A DNA stretch of 64,000 nucleotides from Neocallimastix lanati (nom. inval.) (GCA_016946835.1 JACVTC010000170.1:36001-100000); one strand, 5' to 3'; positions 36,009-51,920 are shown, numbered from the stretch's first letter. Translations and numbers: made by a program. The notes: generated from the letters alone by a model not told the origin.

Positions 36009-36330
36009 TCCTAGAGCTAATGGATAAATTTATTTATATAAAAATATATAAACAAATTTAAAGCAAATATGTTAATAAAAATAAATAAATAAATAAAATA
36101 AATGTAAAATGTATAAAAGAAATAAATGTAAAATGTATAAAAGAAATAAATGTAAAATGTATGCAAGTTCAATAAAATAAAAAATTCTTTAAAATGAATA
36201 TAAAATGCATATATATTTTTTTATTTTGTCTTCTTGTTCATTTTTTTAAAAAGATTGGAATTTAATAATTTTGATTTTTTTTTTTTTTTTTTTTTTTTAC
36301 AATTTAAGAATTTTCTTCATTTTCTTAATT
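36009..36330. other. 3' region of the peptide gene
   Basis: AT-rich sequence with three copies of an AAATAAATGTAAAATGTAT-type unit (about 36093-36160) and a poly(T) run (36276-36298). It contains likely polyadenylation signals; no gene is seen. Confidence 0.55.
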
Positions 36331-36363
36331 ACTTTTATTCTTTAGTATTATTGTTAAATTATA

Positions 36364-36624
36364 TTGGACGATAACAGTAAAGCAATGAGCTCCTCCTGCT
36401 ATTTATTTTACAGAGTTAAGGATTTCCAATGTTTGGATGGAACAATAGTAACAAATAGATATACTAGACTTTATAATATAATTGTTATAAATAATATGAT
36501 ATGTATAAAATATAAAATATTAATATATTTATTTGTATATTGTATTATGTAGTATTTAATAAAATATTTTATGCATAAAATATTATACCATTATTTTATT
36601 TTATTTTGAAACAAGTTTGCTGCC

Positions 36625-36672
<48 letters not shown>
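36364..36672 (+). repeat. Poly(A)-ended repeat, copy 1
   Basis: It ends AACAAGTTTGCTGCCGTT followed by about 45 A residues (to 36672). The preceding ATTATACCATTATTTTATTT block is shared with copy 2 at 37.7 kb, but about 90 bp between the two shared blocks is absent here. Upstream, a more balanced stretch (36364-36470) gives only a short frame without ATG start. It looks like the 3' end of a retroposed transcript or LINE. Confidence 0.55.
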
Positions 36673-36675
<3 letters not shown>

Positions 36676-37329
36676 ATGCATAAAAAATAAATAACAATTT
36701 TAAATATTCTTTTAAAATGTATTCTTTTTTTTTTTTTTTTTTTTTAATTAAAAAATATATTAATTTTGGATAAAATGAAAAAAAAATTTTTATTTTTTTT
36801 CTATTGGTAATTTAAATTTAAATTTATAAACTTTCAAATTAAAAAATTTATTTTTAATAAATTTTTTTATTATACAAATTTAAGTTAAAAAATGACCTTT
36901 TTTTTCTTTTCTTTTCTTTTCATTTTATTTGGAAGAATTTAATTATGAAATATTTAAAATAAGTTATATTTTTTAATTAAAGTGAGGAAGTCAATTCTGT
37001 GGTGAAAAAATAATTATTATATATTAACTATCAATAGTAAATCATAAACACTTAAATTAAGTGTTTATGATTTATATTTACATTAAAGTATTTTTTGATA
37101 AAAATATTTTAACATGAATATAGAACTCATTAAAAAATTTCTTTGTTTTTACTTTCTTTTTCTTTTTTTTTTTTCTGTTAATTTATTATTATTATTCAGT
37201 ATTTTCATTTTTGTTATTTAATTTGTTATTTATTTTTAATTTTTATTTATTATTTTATTATTATTTAATTATTTATTTATTTATTTATTTTTATTATTCA
37301 TTTAGTTACGGCAATTTTTTATTATTATT
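36673..37329. other. AT-rich spacer
   Basis: T-rich and A-rich tracts with a perfect inverted repeat, AAACACTTAA-ATTAAGTGTTT (about 37047-37068). No gene is seen. Confidence 0.5.
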
Positions 37330-37795
37330 ACTATCTATTTTAGTGCCAGATGAAATCAGGTGCTTATTCTGATGCTCCATTCTTGGTGGTTACTGCGGCA
37401 CTTCTTCAATCGATTATACCTATTGCTATTGGCCAGCAATGGTCTTTGTTCAATAGGTTCAAATCGAATCATACTACTACTACCAAGAGCGTCAATGCTG
37501 AAGAAACAGTAAGACAATCCCAGCAGGGCTAGCGCAACCAATGAAGATCATAATTTTGTATCTTAAAATTATGATTAACATTGCGAAGTCAAAATTAATT
37601 ATTATACTACAGTATAATAATGCCCTTGTGAAGTCTTACAAATATTAATTAAATGAAACTAGAATATATTATACCATTATTTTATTTTATTTTGTGTTTT
37701 AATTTTTGTTTATTTTTTTATTTTTTTTTCTTTTATTACATGTATTTTATCATATATTTAATTAATAAAGATAAACAAGTTTGCTGCCGTTAAAA
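37330..37795 (+). other. Exon-like segment with structured 3' region and poly(A) end (copy 2)
   Basis: A CTATTTTAG acceptor-like site (ending 37343) precedes a 60-codon frame (37350-37532) with one hydrophobic stretch (FLVVTAALLQSIIPIAIG) and a polar tail. The complementary strand is also open over almost the same span but lacks an ATG. After the stop come two strong hairpins: an 11-bp stem at 37547-37575 and a 9-bp stem at 37599-37620. The stretch then continues to AATAAAG, AACAAGTTTGCTGCCGTT and an A13 run. The last block is shared with copy 1. This could be the final exon and 3' UTR of a gene, or a 5'-truncated retrocopy. The protein family is not recognised. Confidence 0.45.
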
Positions 37796-38788
37796 AAAAA
37801 AAAATTATTATTACTATTATTCTGTATATTAAATATTTTATTTTTCATTTATTATTTATTAAATATTTTAACAAATTTTCTTAATCTGGTGAAGTAATTA
37901 AAAATTTTTTTATTTAATAATTTATTACTCATTATTGTATAAAATTTTTTTTACTATTAAATATTAAATAATAAATAATGAATATTAATTATTAAATATT
38001 TTATAATAAAATTTTAAATTTCTTTTTTCTAGTCAATATTTATTTGCATAAATTTAAATATTTAATAAATTTAAATTTCTAGCTATTATACTGCATATTA
38101 ACAAAAAAAAATTTTTTTCTTTTTTTAATACATATAACTTAATTTATTATACTTTTAAAGATTTCACTTAATTATTCCAAATTTTCAACGATTTCTTAAC
38201 TACTAAAGTTTTTTTTTTTTTTTGATTTAAATAAATGATATAACTACTACCAATAAAAACAAACTAAAATTATTGGTTACTATTATATTATATTATATTA
38301 TATTATATTATATTATATTATATTATATTATATTATATTATATTAATTCTTTTTTGGATGAAGTTTATGTAAATTTTTTTTTTTTTTAGACAGGGAAAGT
38401 TTATGTAAAAACTTAAAAAATAATTTATAAATAAAATAAATAACTTAAATAATTATTTATTTATTTTAATTATTTATTTATTTAAATTTAAAAAGGTTTC
38501 ACAATAAAATGAATAAAATAAAATAAAATATGAATAATTTGATAAATATATTGACTACTAAACATTGACAGAGGCATATGTTAATTATCATTAATTACTT
38601 TTAAATATTAATTATAAAAAAAAATAATAATTAATTTTTATTAATTTTTATTAAATAATTGGATTAAAGAATAAGCAAGAATCATAATAATTATTATTAT
38701 AATAATTTATAAATATAATAATATAAAACTTATTATTATCATAATATACATTTATAAATATTTAATATCAAATATATAATTATATTTC

Positions 38789-38826
<38 letters not shown>

Positions 38827-39144
38827 TATAATTGAAGTTTGAAATGATATTCTTAAAAATATTAGATTTGTGGATATAAAATGAAATTAATTATAAATAA
38901 CATATTATAAACTTGAGGCCAAAGTAAAATAAGCGGAATTAAATGTTCTTTTTAAATGGATAATATATGTATGAGTATTCTTATAATTTGTACATTGATA
39001 AAGTTTCTCAAATATTTATTTTAAAAAATATATATATAACTTTAATTTTTTGAATTAAAATAATATTAATTTAATTCAAAAATACAAAGATAAAAAACAA
39101 AATAAGATATAAATATGAAAAAAAAAAAAAAAAAAAAAAAAAAT

Positions 39145-39178
<34 letters not shown>

Positions 39179-40463
39179 TTTACAGTAGAGAATTAATATA
39201 ATAATAAATGAAATGAAAATATATATTTAGAGTAAGTGATATTTTGTTTAAAACTGAAATACTATTTTTAAAAATTAATATTACATATATAAATAATATA
39301 AAAAAATTTTTTTTAAAATATTTGTATATATAATAAACTTTCTCCTTTTATAAACAATTATCATTACTTTAATAATTATATTATTATAAGAAATTATTAA
39401 TTTATACAATTCTTCAATTATTACATTTAAATTTAAATTTCAAATTGAAATTGATGCTGTTAATTTATACTATCAAAATTATTTAAATTAAAATATTTTT
39501 AAATAATTCCAAATCATATATACTTATTATTACAAAGAATAATTTGATATAATAATATAAAGAAATAAAGAAATCTGTCCTAATGATAATTTTTATATTT
39601 ACAAACGTAATTCATTTGATATATAATATATAAATTTAAAATGTTTATAAATTTTTGTTTTGATAATTTATATTTTTTAAATTAATGAAATTCTTTTTTT
39701 TTTTAAAAAAAAATATATATATATATAAATATATATGTATAAAAAATTATATATGTAACAAATTTTAATAGTTAACTTTATTTAACTATTTTAAATAATA
39801 ATAATACTATTAATAATAAAAATAACAAATACATATATATATTATATTATTTTATATAAACATATATATTATTTTTAAATTTCAAATTATAATTTAATAA
39901 TACTTTTATTTAAATAAATAAACTACCTTATGCAAGATATTATTGTATATACATAATTCTACTAACATACTATAAATGGTCTTTTCGTCTTTAAATGAAA
40001 TAAATATTATAATTTGTAATGTCTTTTATTTTTATTTATTTATTTATTTTATTTTATTTTATTTTATTTTTTTTTTTTTTTTTCTAGTTTTAGTTTATTA
40101 ATTTCAGTTTTTTAGTTTTTTTTTATTTATTTTTTTTCTTATTTTTTTTTTAACATATTAATTTAATTATATTTTTTAATTTTTTTATTTTTAAGTAAAT
40201 AATTTAAATAATATATTATATAAATAATCAATTTTTTCTTGTTTTTTCTTTTTTGTCATTTTTTCTTATTTATTTTTTTTCTATCTTTTTTTTTTGTGGA
40301 TATATTAATATTATTAATAATATATTTATATAGTTTTCATTGTTTACTAAATATTGAATAAAGCTATATATTTTATTTGCTTATTTAAATTGAAAACAAG
40401 TTATTCTTAAAATTTAATAATACAAAAAAGAAAAAAAAGAAAAAAAAATAGTAGTTATATCAT
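37796..40463. other. AT-rich spacer
   Basis: No gene. It includes the (ATATT)n pentanucleotide tract, TA runs (38805-38831), poly(A) at 39120-39143 with an adjacent (AAT)n run, and T-rich sequence to 40.3 kb. Confidence 0.7.
38281..38345. repeat. (TATTA)n pentanucleotide tract
   Basis: About 13 perfect units. Confidence 0.95.
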
Positions 40464-41075
40464 TTATTTTGAATTTTGGTCATTTTTAAAGTCATCAAAA
40501 CAGAGAGCAATAGCCATCATTAAGGCACTATCGACTCCTGGCGCTATTTTAATATAATAATCATCTTGACTGGATAAAGCATATTTATCTTCTAATTCTT
40601 TCTTTGTAATTTTACAAACTAAAATTTCTTCTTTGCCCTCACGATATTTAATTTCACAAACTGAACCAAAATAGTCACAATGCATGTCAACATATTCAAT
40701 ATTACCTGTTGATTTATTATGAAATTGAACGGTAAACTTCTTCTTTACAAGTAATGAATCTGGTGTAATTTTACCAATGACTTTAGAGTTATCATCACCT
40801 TCAAATATGGTCATTTGACCCTTTAAAGAAAGAATCTTATTTTGAATGTTAAGAATTGGAGTATTATCTAATTCATGTATAAATTTTTTATCTCTGATAC
40901 TAAAGGCTTTTCCCTTACATTTAAAATAAGATTCTCCATCTATACCTTGAACAATATAATCTTCATTAGAAAAAGACAATATTTTTTCTTTTAATATTAA
41001 AGTAATTTCTTTATCATGAACAAAACGTTGATTGATAGCAACAATTTGTTTTGTTGGTTTTTTAATTGATGCCAT
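40464..41075 (-). CDS. LURP-one-related protein 3
   Basis: An intronless 203-residue protein made up almost only of a LOR domain (about 10-195). Landmarks are the NQRFVHDKEITLILKE start, YFKCKGKAFSIRDKK (50-64), TPILNIQNKILSL, FHNKSTGNIEYVDM (118-131) and the hallmark IAPGVDSALMMAIALCFDDF (177-196). It is clearly paralogous to the genes at 48.6 and 57.7 kb, which share the Q/ERF(Y)V start and the YFKCK(G) motif. No signal peptide or tail is seen, so it is presumably cytosolic or membrane-associated through the barrel. It lies just outside the 3' LTR of copia element C. The function in fungi is unknown. Confidence 0.87.
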   Translation of the reverse strand: MASIKKPTKQIVAINQRFVHDKEITLILKEKILSFSNEDYIVQGIDGESYFKCKGKAFSIRDKKFIHELDNTPILNIQNKILSLKGQMTIFEGDDNSKVIGKITPDSLLVKKKFTVQFHNKSTGNIEYVDMHCDYFGSVCEIKYREGKEEILVCKITKKELEDKYALSSQDDYYIKIAPGVDSALMMAIALCFDDFKNDQNSK

Positions 41076-41400
41076 TTTTACTAATTTTATTTAATTTTAT
41101 TTTATTTTTATTTTTATTATTTAATATCTTTCTATTAGATCTATAATAATATTTAAATTTTATTTATTTTTTTTTTTTAATTTTTTTTATTTTCTTTACT
41201 ATTATATTTTTTTTATTATTATTATTATTTATTATCTTAGAATAATATATAAATATATATAAAATAAATATAATTTAAAATGTTTATATACTATTTAATA
41301 TATTAATATATTAATATATTATATAAGATTAAAATAATTCTTTATATAATATTATTTTTATTTATATTATTATATATTAAATAATCTAAAATAAAATAAT
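41076..41400. other. AT-rich spacer between LOR gene 3 and copia element C
   Basis: Short TTTTA and ATT repeats; presumably holds the promoter of LOR gene 3 (minus strand). No motif is distinct enough to name. Confidence 0.5.
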
Positions 41401-41653
41401 TGTTAAGAATGTAACTGAAATCTAACAATCTCAATTATGATTATTTTAGTTAATATGGCTTTTATTTATTTAAATTTAATTATATGAATATTACATAATA
41501 AAGAATATTACAGTTTAACAAAATATAATAAATAAGATTAATAATAACTATTTAATAACTATCTAATAACTAATGTATTCATAATGTGATTATTTGTGGC
41601 GTATTAATATTACAATGTATAATGTATAATTATAATGTAGCTAATACTTAACA
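41401..41653 (-). repeat. 3' LTR of copia element C
   Basis: 253 bp. Read on the minus strand it starts TGTTAAGTATTAGC directly after the polypurine tract and ends ACATTCTTAACA. The TGTTAA/TTAACA ends are inverted repeats. No partner LTR is present in the window. Confidence 0.8.
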
Positions 41654-41762
41654 TTCCCCCTACATTATGCATTTGGTAATAATATAAAAAATAAAGTTTT
41701 AATAAAAATTTTTTTTTTTTTTTTATAGTAAATTTTTAATAATAAATTTTTTTTTTTTTTTT

Positions 41763-43238
41763 TTAATTGAAAATAAAATCAGTAAAACATTTCATTTTTG
41801 GTCCAGATATCACTTTAGTTAAAGGATCAGCTAACATAGTATCGGAGGATATATGTTCTAAATTCATTTCTTTTCTGTTTATTTTTTCTTGAATGTATTT
41901 GTAATCAATGTACATGTGTTTACATCTACCTTTTGCATTTTCATTTTCAGCGATATTTTTACAAGATTTATTATCAACTTTAATTTTTAAATTAATTTCT
42001 TTATTGAATATTTCTTTTAGTAATTTCTTTAATTTCATTCCTTGTTTTGCGCATTCAGTTAATGAAACATATTCTGCTTCAGTGGTTGATAATGTGATGC
42101 TCTTCTGAGTTTCAGATTTCCATGAAATTGGACTTTTTCCAAATAAGAAAATCTATCCACTGGTAGATTTTCTTGTTTCTTCATCGCCAGCGAAATCAGC
42201 GTCTGAGTAGGCAATTAAATTTTTACTTCCATAGTAATAAATATATTTTTCTTTAGTAGATTTTAAATATCTTAAGATCATCAATGCTGATTTTAGATCA
42301 ACTTCTATTGGGTTTTCGGCGTGTCTTGCAGCTTGATTAACTGCAAATGAGATGTCTGGTCTTGTTTTTGTGGAAACAAATAATAAAGCACCAATAATAG
42401 ATTTATAATCTGTTACGTTTACTTGTGTTGAATTTTCTCTTTTTTCTAAAGTAATTTTTCTACATGGGTTGTTAATTGGTTTTGTCTTATTCATCTTGTA
42501 ATTCTTAATTAATTTTTCAATGTAGTCTTGTTGATTAATTTTATATCCTTCTTCAGTTTTAAAAATATTTATTCCTATAATTTTGTTAGCTTCTGTGTCT
42601 TTTGAAATTTTATATTTTTCTTTTAATTTATTGCTTATATATTTAATTTCTTTATCTTCTCCAGTAAGTAAGATATCATCAACATAAAGACATAATATAG
42701 CACATAAATTTCCATTGTGATATTTTGTAAATAAACATTGATCAATACTCAATTGTTTTAAACCAATATTTTTTAAATAACTTGATATTTCTTTATACCA
42801 TTGTCTTCCGGCTTGTTTCAAACCATATAGAGCCTTATTTAATATCCAATATTTTCCAGAATTATAATTTTTATCTCCTTCTGGTATGTCCACGTATATT
42901 TCTTCTTCTAATTTGGCATTTAAATAAGCTGCCTTTATATCCATTTGTCTTAAGTTCCATTTGTATTCTGATGCAATGGCAATTGTAATTCTTAAACTAT
43001 CTGCTTCAATTGTTGGTGAATATGTTGATGTATAGTTAACACCTTTTCTCTGTTTGAATCCACGAGCAACTAATCTTGCTCTTTTAACACCATTATCTTT
43101 AGTAGTAAATACCCATCTAGTATCAATTAAAGTAGTATCTTTAGGAATATTATTAACTATTCTCATTACTTTTTGTTCATACATATTATTGATTTCTTTT
43201 TTAATTGCATCTTTCCATTTATTTGAATCGTTAGAATT
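41763..43238 (-). pseudogene. Copia RT-RNase H of element C, one nonsense change
   Basis: After a one-base frame change at about 43245 (CCC run) relative to the integrase frame, RT reads EAINSNDSNKWKDAIKKEIN, RWVFTTKDNG, ARLVARGFKQRKG, QMDIKAAYLNAKLEEEIYV, LNKALYGLKQAGRQW and LYVDDILLTGE (YVDD intact). RNase H begins YSDADFAGDEETRKSTSG, then a TAG (42153-42155). The same frame continues with IFLFGKSPISWKS, TTEAEYVSLTECAKQG and KVDNKSCKNIAE to a natural stop near 41763. Apart from the frame change and the TAG the sequence is well kept. Confidence 0.9.
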
Positions 43239-44779
43239 TATTGCTTCATGGGATTAACTGTTTTAATTAATAATACTTTGTTTTTCTTTATTGTTAATTG
43301 TTCATTATCATTTGTATTTTCTTTTTCATTTAAATCAATGAATTTTCTTTTGTTATTATTTTTATGAGTATCGGTATTTTCCATTTCATTATTTTCTAAA
43401 TTATTTTTGTTATTATCTTGAATATTTATAGCCATATCATTATTATTAGAATTATTTAAATTGTTGTTTGAACTTTTATCAATTAATATATCAGAGTTTT
43501 GATTTGTGTTTAAGTTTTCATGTTTTTTATTCAAATTCATGTTATTATTAATATTGTTATAAATGTTATTGTTATTGTTTAATATAATTTTATTATTGCC
43601 ATTAATAATTTCTTGGTTGTTATTATTTGAATTATTTGAATTATTTAATTGATCATAACTGCCTTTTTCCCCCTCAATTGAATAATTCGAAGGAAAAATA
43701 GAATTAATATATTCTTCTGATAGAAAGGTAGTATTAATAGTTCCAGGAATATTTTCCAAGAAATAAACGTCTCTAGCTGATACAATACAGTTAGAAGATA
43801 AATCTAAAATACGGTAACCAGTAGAGTCCGAAGCATAACCAAGAAAAATTCCAGGTTTAGAATTATTTTCAAATTTATTCTTTTTATGATTATTATGGAA
43901 ATATACTCTGCAACCAAAAACACGTAGGTGTGATATATCAATAGGTTTATTGAAGAAAACTACATCTGGGATTTTTGAATTATTACCTTGGTGAGGATTA
44001 AGATTATATAAACGATATGGGCATAGAATAGCAGAATCCCAAAAATTAAGAGGTAATTTGGCAGAATTAAGTACCGTGGTTGCACAATTATTAAGAGTTT
44101 GATTAATTCGTTCTGAACGACCATTTTGTTGTGGGTAGCCAGGAGTTGAATGAATTAATTTTATACCATTTTCGGAAAGATACTTGTTGAAATTTTCATT
44201 TGTGTATTCGGTTACGTTGTCGGCTTTTAAAGTTTTAATTGTAAATTCAGTAGTATTATTCATTAGTTTGTGAAATTTAATAAATGCGTTATAAACATCA
44301 GATTTATTTTTTAAAAGGTAAATACAGCATTTTCTACTATAGTCATCCATAAAAGTTACGTAGTAATTGAAATCGTTATAGGATGTTTTTAATTTACCAA
44401 CTACATCGGAGTGTACAAGTTGTAGTGGTTGTGTGGTACTGTTTTCAATCACATAAAATGGTTTTCTTCTCATTTTGCTGATTTTACATTGAGTGCAGTC
44501 CTTTTTGTTGTGAATACACGTGTGGTTTAAAACAAATTTTTCAATATCTTTAGTATTGTTGAAGTGACCTAATCGTGCATGCCAAAGATCATAATCGAAA
44601 TTGCTAATATCAATATTTAAAGATTTATACATTTTAAAGGGTGTAGTGTATAATGAGAAGAGATTTTCTTTGTCGGCATAAATTTTCGCAACTGGTTTAT
44701 TGTTTTTGAATAATTGAAGTCTATCCTTATTTAAATATTCATCGAAATCGATAATAATGGTAAAATTATATATATTAAC
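43238..44779 (-). pseudogene. Copia GAG-pre-integrase and integrase of element C
   Basis: The frame is open from 44779 without a clear start, as expected of a truncated polyprotein. A zinc-binding HHCC-type region (WHARLGHFNN, then HTC and CTQCKISKM) leads to the integrase core. The core has HSDVVGKL (first Asp), LKADNVTEYTN (second Asp) and QQNGRSERINQTL (Glu). A conserved HLRVFGCRVY segment and GIFLGYASDSTGYRI follow, then an Asn-rich linker of about 110 residues. It ends in a frameshift at 43238-43250 before RT. The usual TDNGGE-type motif is ADNVTE here, a small deviation next to the catalytic Asp. Confidence 0.9.
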
Positions 44780-46086
<1,307 letters not shown>

Positions 46087-46725
46087 TTAGACATTAACGC
46101 CTTTTGAAGCTACTTTAGCTGTTAATCTAACTTGAATTAGTTGTATAAAATATATAATTGTATTAATAAAAATAGTATCTACACCTGGAACTATTTCAAT
46201 TTTATAAACACTTTTGGGTATAAAATGAGTACGTTCAAAATTACAAATTAATTGTCCACCCTCCTTCTTTTTACCATAGTATATAGTGCAAGCACGATAG
46301 CCCGGTTTACAATTCACATATAAAATTTCATTTTTGGAAGTGCTTTTATTAAAAAATTCAATTTCATATTTCATATTTACGAAAGAAGGGCTTGTTCTTA
46401 AACTAATAGTTATTTGTTCATCGCTATCACTTTTATTTATAATAAAATCACGACCTAAGAGAACGGATTTTATAGTAAAACTAAATATTTCTTTACCCTC
46501 AGAATCCTTTAAAAATCCTTTTCTCTTAAAATTTTGATACGACCATATATATAACTCTTTTCCAGTGTCATCCTTCAATATAAATTTTGAAACTCCAAAT
46601 TTAAAGGAACTAAAAAATTCATAATTCAAACTATTTTGAAAAATAGAAGTAGAATCTAATACAACTAGTTTATTACTAGAGGATATTACATTTGGATTAA
46701 CTACTTGAACATTATTTCCTATCAT
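46087..46725 (-). CDS. LURP-one-related protein 4, divergent
   Basis: A 212-residue intronless protein. The LOR domain covers about residues 15-198, with KFGVSKFILKDDTGKELYIW (42-61), EFFNKSTSKNEILYV (123-137), YYGKKKEGGQLICNF (149-163) and the hallmark IVPGVDTIFINTIIYFI (178-194). The N-terminal leader and central strands differ from the 40.5/48.6/57.7-kb subgroup. It is therefore an older paralogue closer in design to genes 1 and 2, but without their tails. A short basic C-terminal tail (199-212) follows the helix. Function unknown. Confidence 0.83.
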   Translation of the reverse strand: MIGNNVQVVNPNVISSSNKLVVLDSTSIFQNSLNYEFFSSFKFGVSKFILKDDTGKELYIWSYQNFKRKGFLKDSEGKEIFSFTIKSVLLGRDFIINKSDSDEQITISLRTSPSFVNMKYEIEFFNKSTSKNEILYVNCKPGYRACTIYYGKKKEGGQLICNFERTHFIPKSVYKIEIVPGVDTIFINTIIYFIQLIQVRLTAKVASKGVNV

Positions 46726-48265
46726 GTTGTAAATAATATTTCAAATAAATTAAAGAAAATAAAAATTTTTTAAAAAAATAAAAATAAAAAATAAAAAATA
46801 TATACAATATTAATTTCTAATTTTTTAATCTTTTATAAAAGTTATAAAAAAAAAATTACATTTATATATATACAAATAAAGTAAAAAAAAAAAAAAAGTT
46901 AAAAATTTTAAAAGTATTATTTAATATTTGTTTTATCTTACTATTATTCATAAATTCATTATGTATCCATTTTTTATAAACTATGTCTTATTTAACATAA
47001 AATTTTATACTTTATTTTTTTTCTAAAACCAATAAATTTCAATGTAGTTAGTATGATATATATATAATAATAATAATAAACTTTTAATCTTTATTAATTA
47101 ATTTAAAAAAAAAAACTTTAAATAAAGAGAAAAAAAATTTCTTCTTGATTGTTTTAATTAAAAAGAATTTTTGATTCTTTTTAATGTACTATTTATTATT
47201 TAATTATTTATTATTAATAACTTTATTAATATAAGGTTATATTCTAGCTAAAATATTTAATTAAATTATATTAAATAAATTGTAATTACAAATTAAATAA
47301 AATTAATTAATATCTAGAACAAGCCACAATAGATATAAAAACATATAATTTTATCTGTATTTAAATCTTTATTAACCATTTATTTATATTCTATAAATAA
47401 TAAATTTATATTAATTAATAAACAACCTTTCATATTATTTATTATTTATTATTTATTATTTATTATTTATAATTTATTATTTATTATTTATTTATTACTT
47501 AATTATTTATTATTTATTGGTAATAACTTTATTAATATAAAGTTATATTCTAGCTAAAATATTTAATTAAATTATATTAAATAAATTGTTATTACAAATT
47601 AAATATAAATTAATATATATCTAGAACAGCCACAATAGATATAAAAACATAAAATTTTATCAGTATTTAAATCTTTTTTAATCATTTATTTATATTCTAT
47701 AAATAATAAATTTATATTAATAAACAATCTTTCATTATTTATTATTTATTATTTATTATTTATTTTATTTATTATTAATTTATTATTTATATTTATTTAT
47801 TTATTTATTTATATTTATTTATTTATATTTATTTATTTATTTATTTATTTATTACTATTTTTCAATTATAGTTAGTGAATGTGATATTTAATATTTTTTT
47901 TTTAATTTATTAGAAAAAAAAAAAAATTATATATAAATATTTATTTTTCATGTCAATTCCTTATAGATAATATATTTTTATTATGATTATATAATTATTC
48001 ATACAAAATAACATTTTATATATATATATATATATAATTTTTAATTTTATTTTATTTATTTTATTTGTTGATATTTATGTTCTATTAATATTTTTAATGC
48101 TTTTTTTTTTTTTTTTATGATGATTTAATGAATTTTTTATTGAAATATACGTTATACTCTTTACTTTTTTTATAATAATAAAAAAAAAAAAAAATTCGCT
48201 AAATTTTCAATAAATATTTTAAGTTGTAATTTACAATTTTAAAGAATTATGAATTATTAATTAAA

Positions 48266-48305
<40 letters not shown>

Positions 48306-48394
48306 TGAATTTTTTTTAATATTAAAATCAAAATTAGGATTTTAAAAACTGTACATTTAAATATATATTTCTATATTTTATAATTGAAAAAAAT

Positions 48395-48429
<35 letters not shown>

Positions 48430-48619
48430 TATATATTAAATTACTTTTATATTATATTATTTAATAGTTATGTTTGATTGAAATGACGTAACAAACAAAA
48501 AAAAAATAATAAATAATTATTTTTTTTTCTGTTGATAATAAATAATAAAGAAAAAAAAGAGAGGGATGAAAGAAAGGGAATACTAATTTAAAAAGAAAAA
48601 AAAATTTTTTTTTTTCGTA
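46726..48619. other. AT-rich spacer with a duplicated repeat
   Basis: Contains the 225-bp two-copy repeat at 47.2-47.75 kb, ATTT-type repeats to 47.87 kb, and poly(A) tracts near 48.26 and 48.4 kb. No gene is seen. Confidence 0.65.
47215..47745. repeat. Two-copy direct repeat (about 225 bp each, 306 bp apart)
   Basis: The block TAATAACTTTATTAATATAA with ATATTCTAGCTAAAATATTT, ending ...AATAAAC(A)A(C/T)CTTTCAT, occurs at 47215 and 47521, separated by ATTT repeats. Both carry GCCACAATAGATATAAAAAC, reminiscent of the CACTAGCC...TATAAAT promoter part of copia LTR A. Clear TG/CA ends are lacking, so LTR status is uncertain. A shorter related phrase occurs near 3027. Confidence 0.65.
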
Positions 48620-49264
48620 TTAGTATTTCTTTTTACGACTATCATCATTCTTTAATTCATCAAAGCAAATAGCAATAGCAACCATTAAAGCAGCATCAAT
48701 ACCAGGTGCAACTTCTACATAATAATTATCTTTATTAGTTAAGAAGCTCACTGCATCTATTTTTTTAACAATTTTACAAATCATAGGAGATCCTTCCTTT
48801 TCCTTACCATAGAAAATACCACAAGAATGACTAAAGAAATCACATTTCATATCTAAAGTTTCTTCTTTTTCTGTAGCAATATTATAGAAGGAAATAGTAT
48901 ATTTTCTAGAATTAATTGAGGTTACTGGGGTGACGGTAGCTAGAGTTTTCTTATCATCCTTATCGGCATAAACCTTCATTCTATCCTTCAAAAATAAAAT
49001 GGTATTACGAATATTAAGAATAGGTGTACCATATAAGTCATAAATAGTCTTCTTATCTCTAATATTCATAGCCTTTCCTTTACATTTAAAGTAGGAAACC
49101 CCTTCAGTATCCTTGATTGTAAAATCATCTCCAGAAAAACTCATGATATTTTCTTTTAATACTAAATTAATAGGTTTATCAAAAACGAAACGTTGTTCAG
49201 TAACAGCAATATCATGGTCAAGTTGAGTCACCTTCTTATTATCATAAATCTTTAATAATTTCAT
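48620..49264 (-). CDS. LURP-one-related protein 5
   Basis: A 214-residue intronless LOR protein. Landmarks are EQRFVFDKPINLVLKENI (23-40), YFKCKGKAMNIRDKK (58-72), TPILNIRNTILFLKDRM, FYNIATEKEETLDMKC (126-141), FYGKEKEGSPMICKI (151-165) and VAPGIDAALMVAIAICFDEL (185-204). The last block is the hydrophobic core helix. It is the closest paralogue of the gene at 40.5 kb. A basic DSRKKKY end follows. It lies only 1.9 kb from LOR gene 4 on the same strand. No regulatory motif stands out in the T-rich upstream sequence. Confidence 0.88.
   Translation of the reverse strand: MKLLKIYDNKKVTQLDHDIAVTEQRFVFDKPINLVLKENIMSFSGDDFTIKDTEGVSYFKCKGKAMNIRDKKTIYDLYGTPILNIRNTILFLKDRMKVYADKDDKKTLATVTPVTSINSRKYTISFYNIATEKEETLDMKCDFFSHSCGIFYGKEKEGSPMICKIVKKIDAVSFLTNKDNYYVEVAPGIDAALMVAIAICFDELKNDDSRKKKY

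Positions 49265-51920
<2,656 letters not shown>

Larger units (their letters stand above)
41401..44779 (-). mobile_element. Ty1/copia element C, 5'-truncated
   Basis: On the minus strand the order is integrase, RT, RNase H, polypurine tract (41654-41663 on the plus strand, GTAGGGGGAA on the minus) and 3' LTR. Gag and protease are absent, and sequence beyond about 44779 is ordinary spacer, so the 5' end is lost. Only two or three lesions interrupt pol, so it is younger than A and B. It is a different lineage from both, judged by its LTR. Confidence 0.85.

Noticed and set aside
37356-37541. Minus-strand frame with a signal-peptide-like start
   Set aside because: It has no ATG (TTG start only) and an in-frame stop just upstream; it overlaps a plus-strand frame that has an ATG and acceptor-like site.
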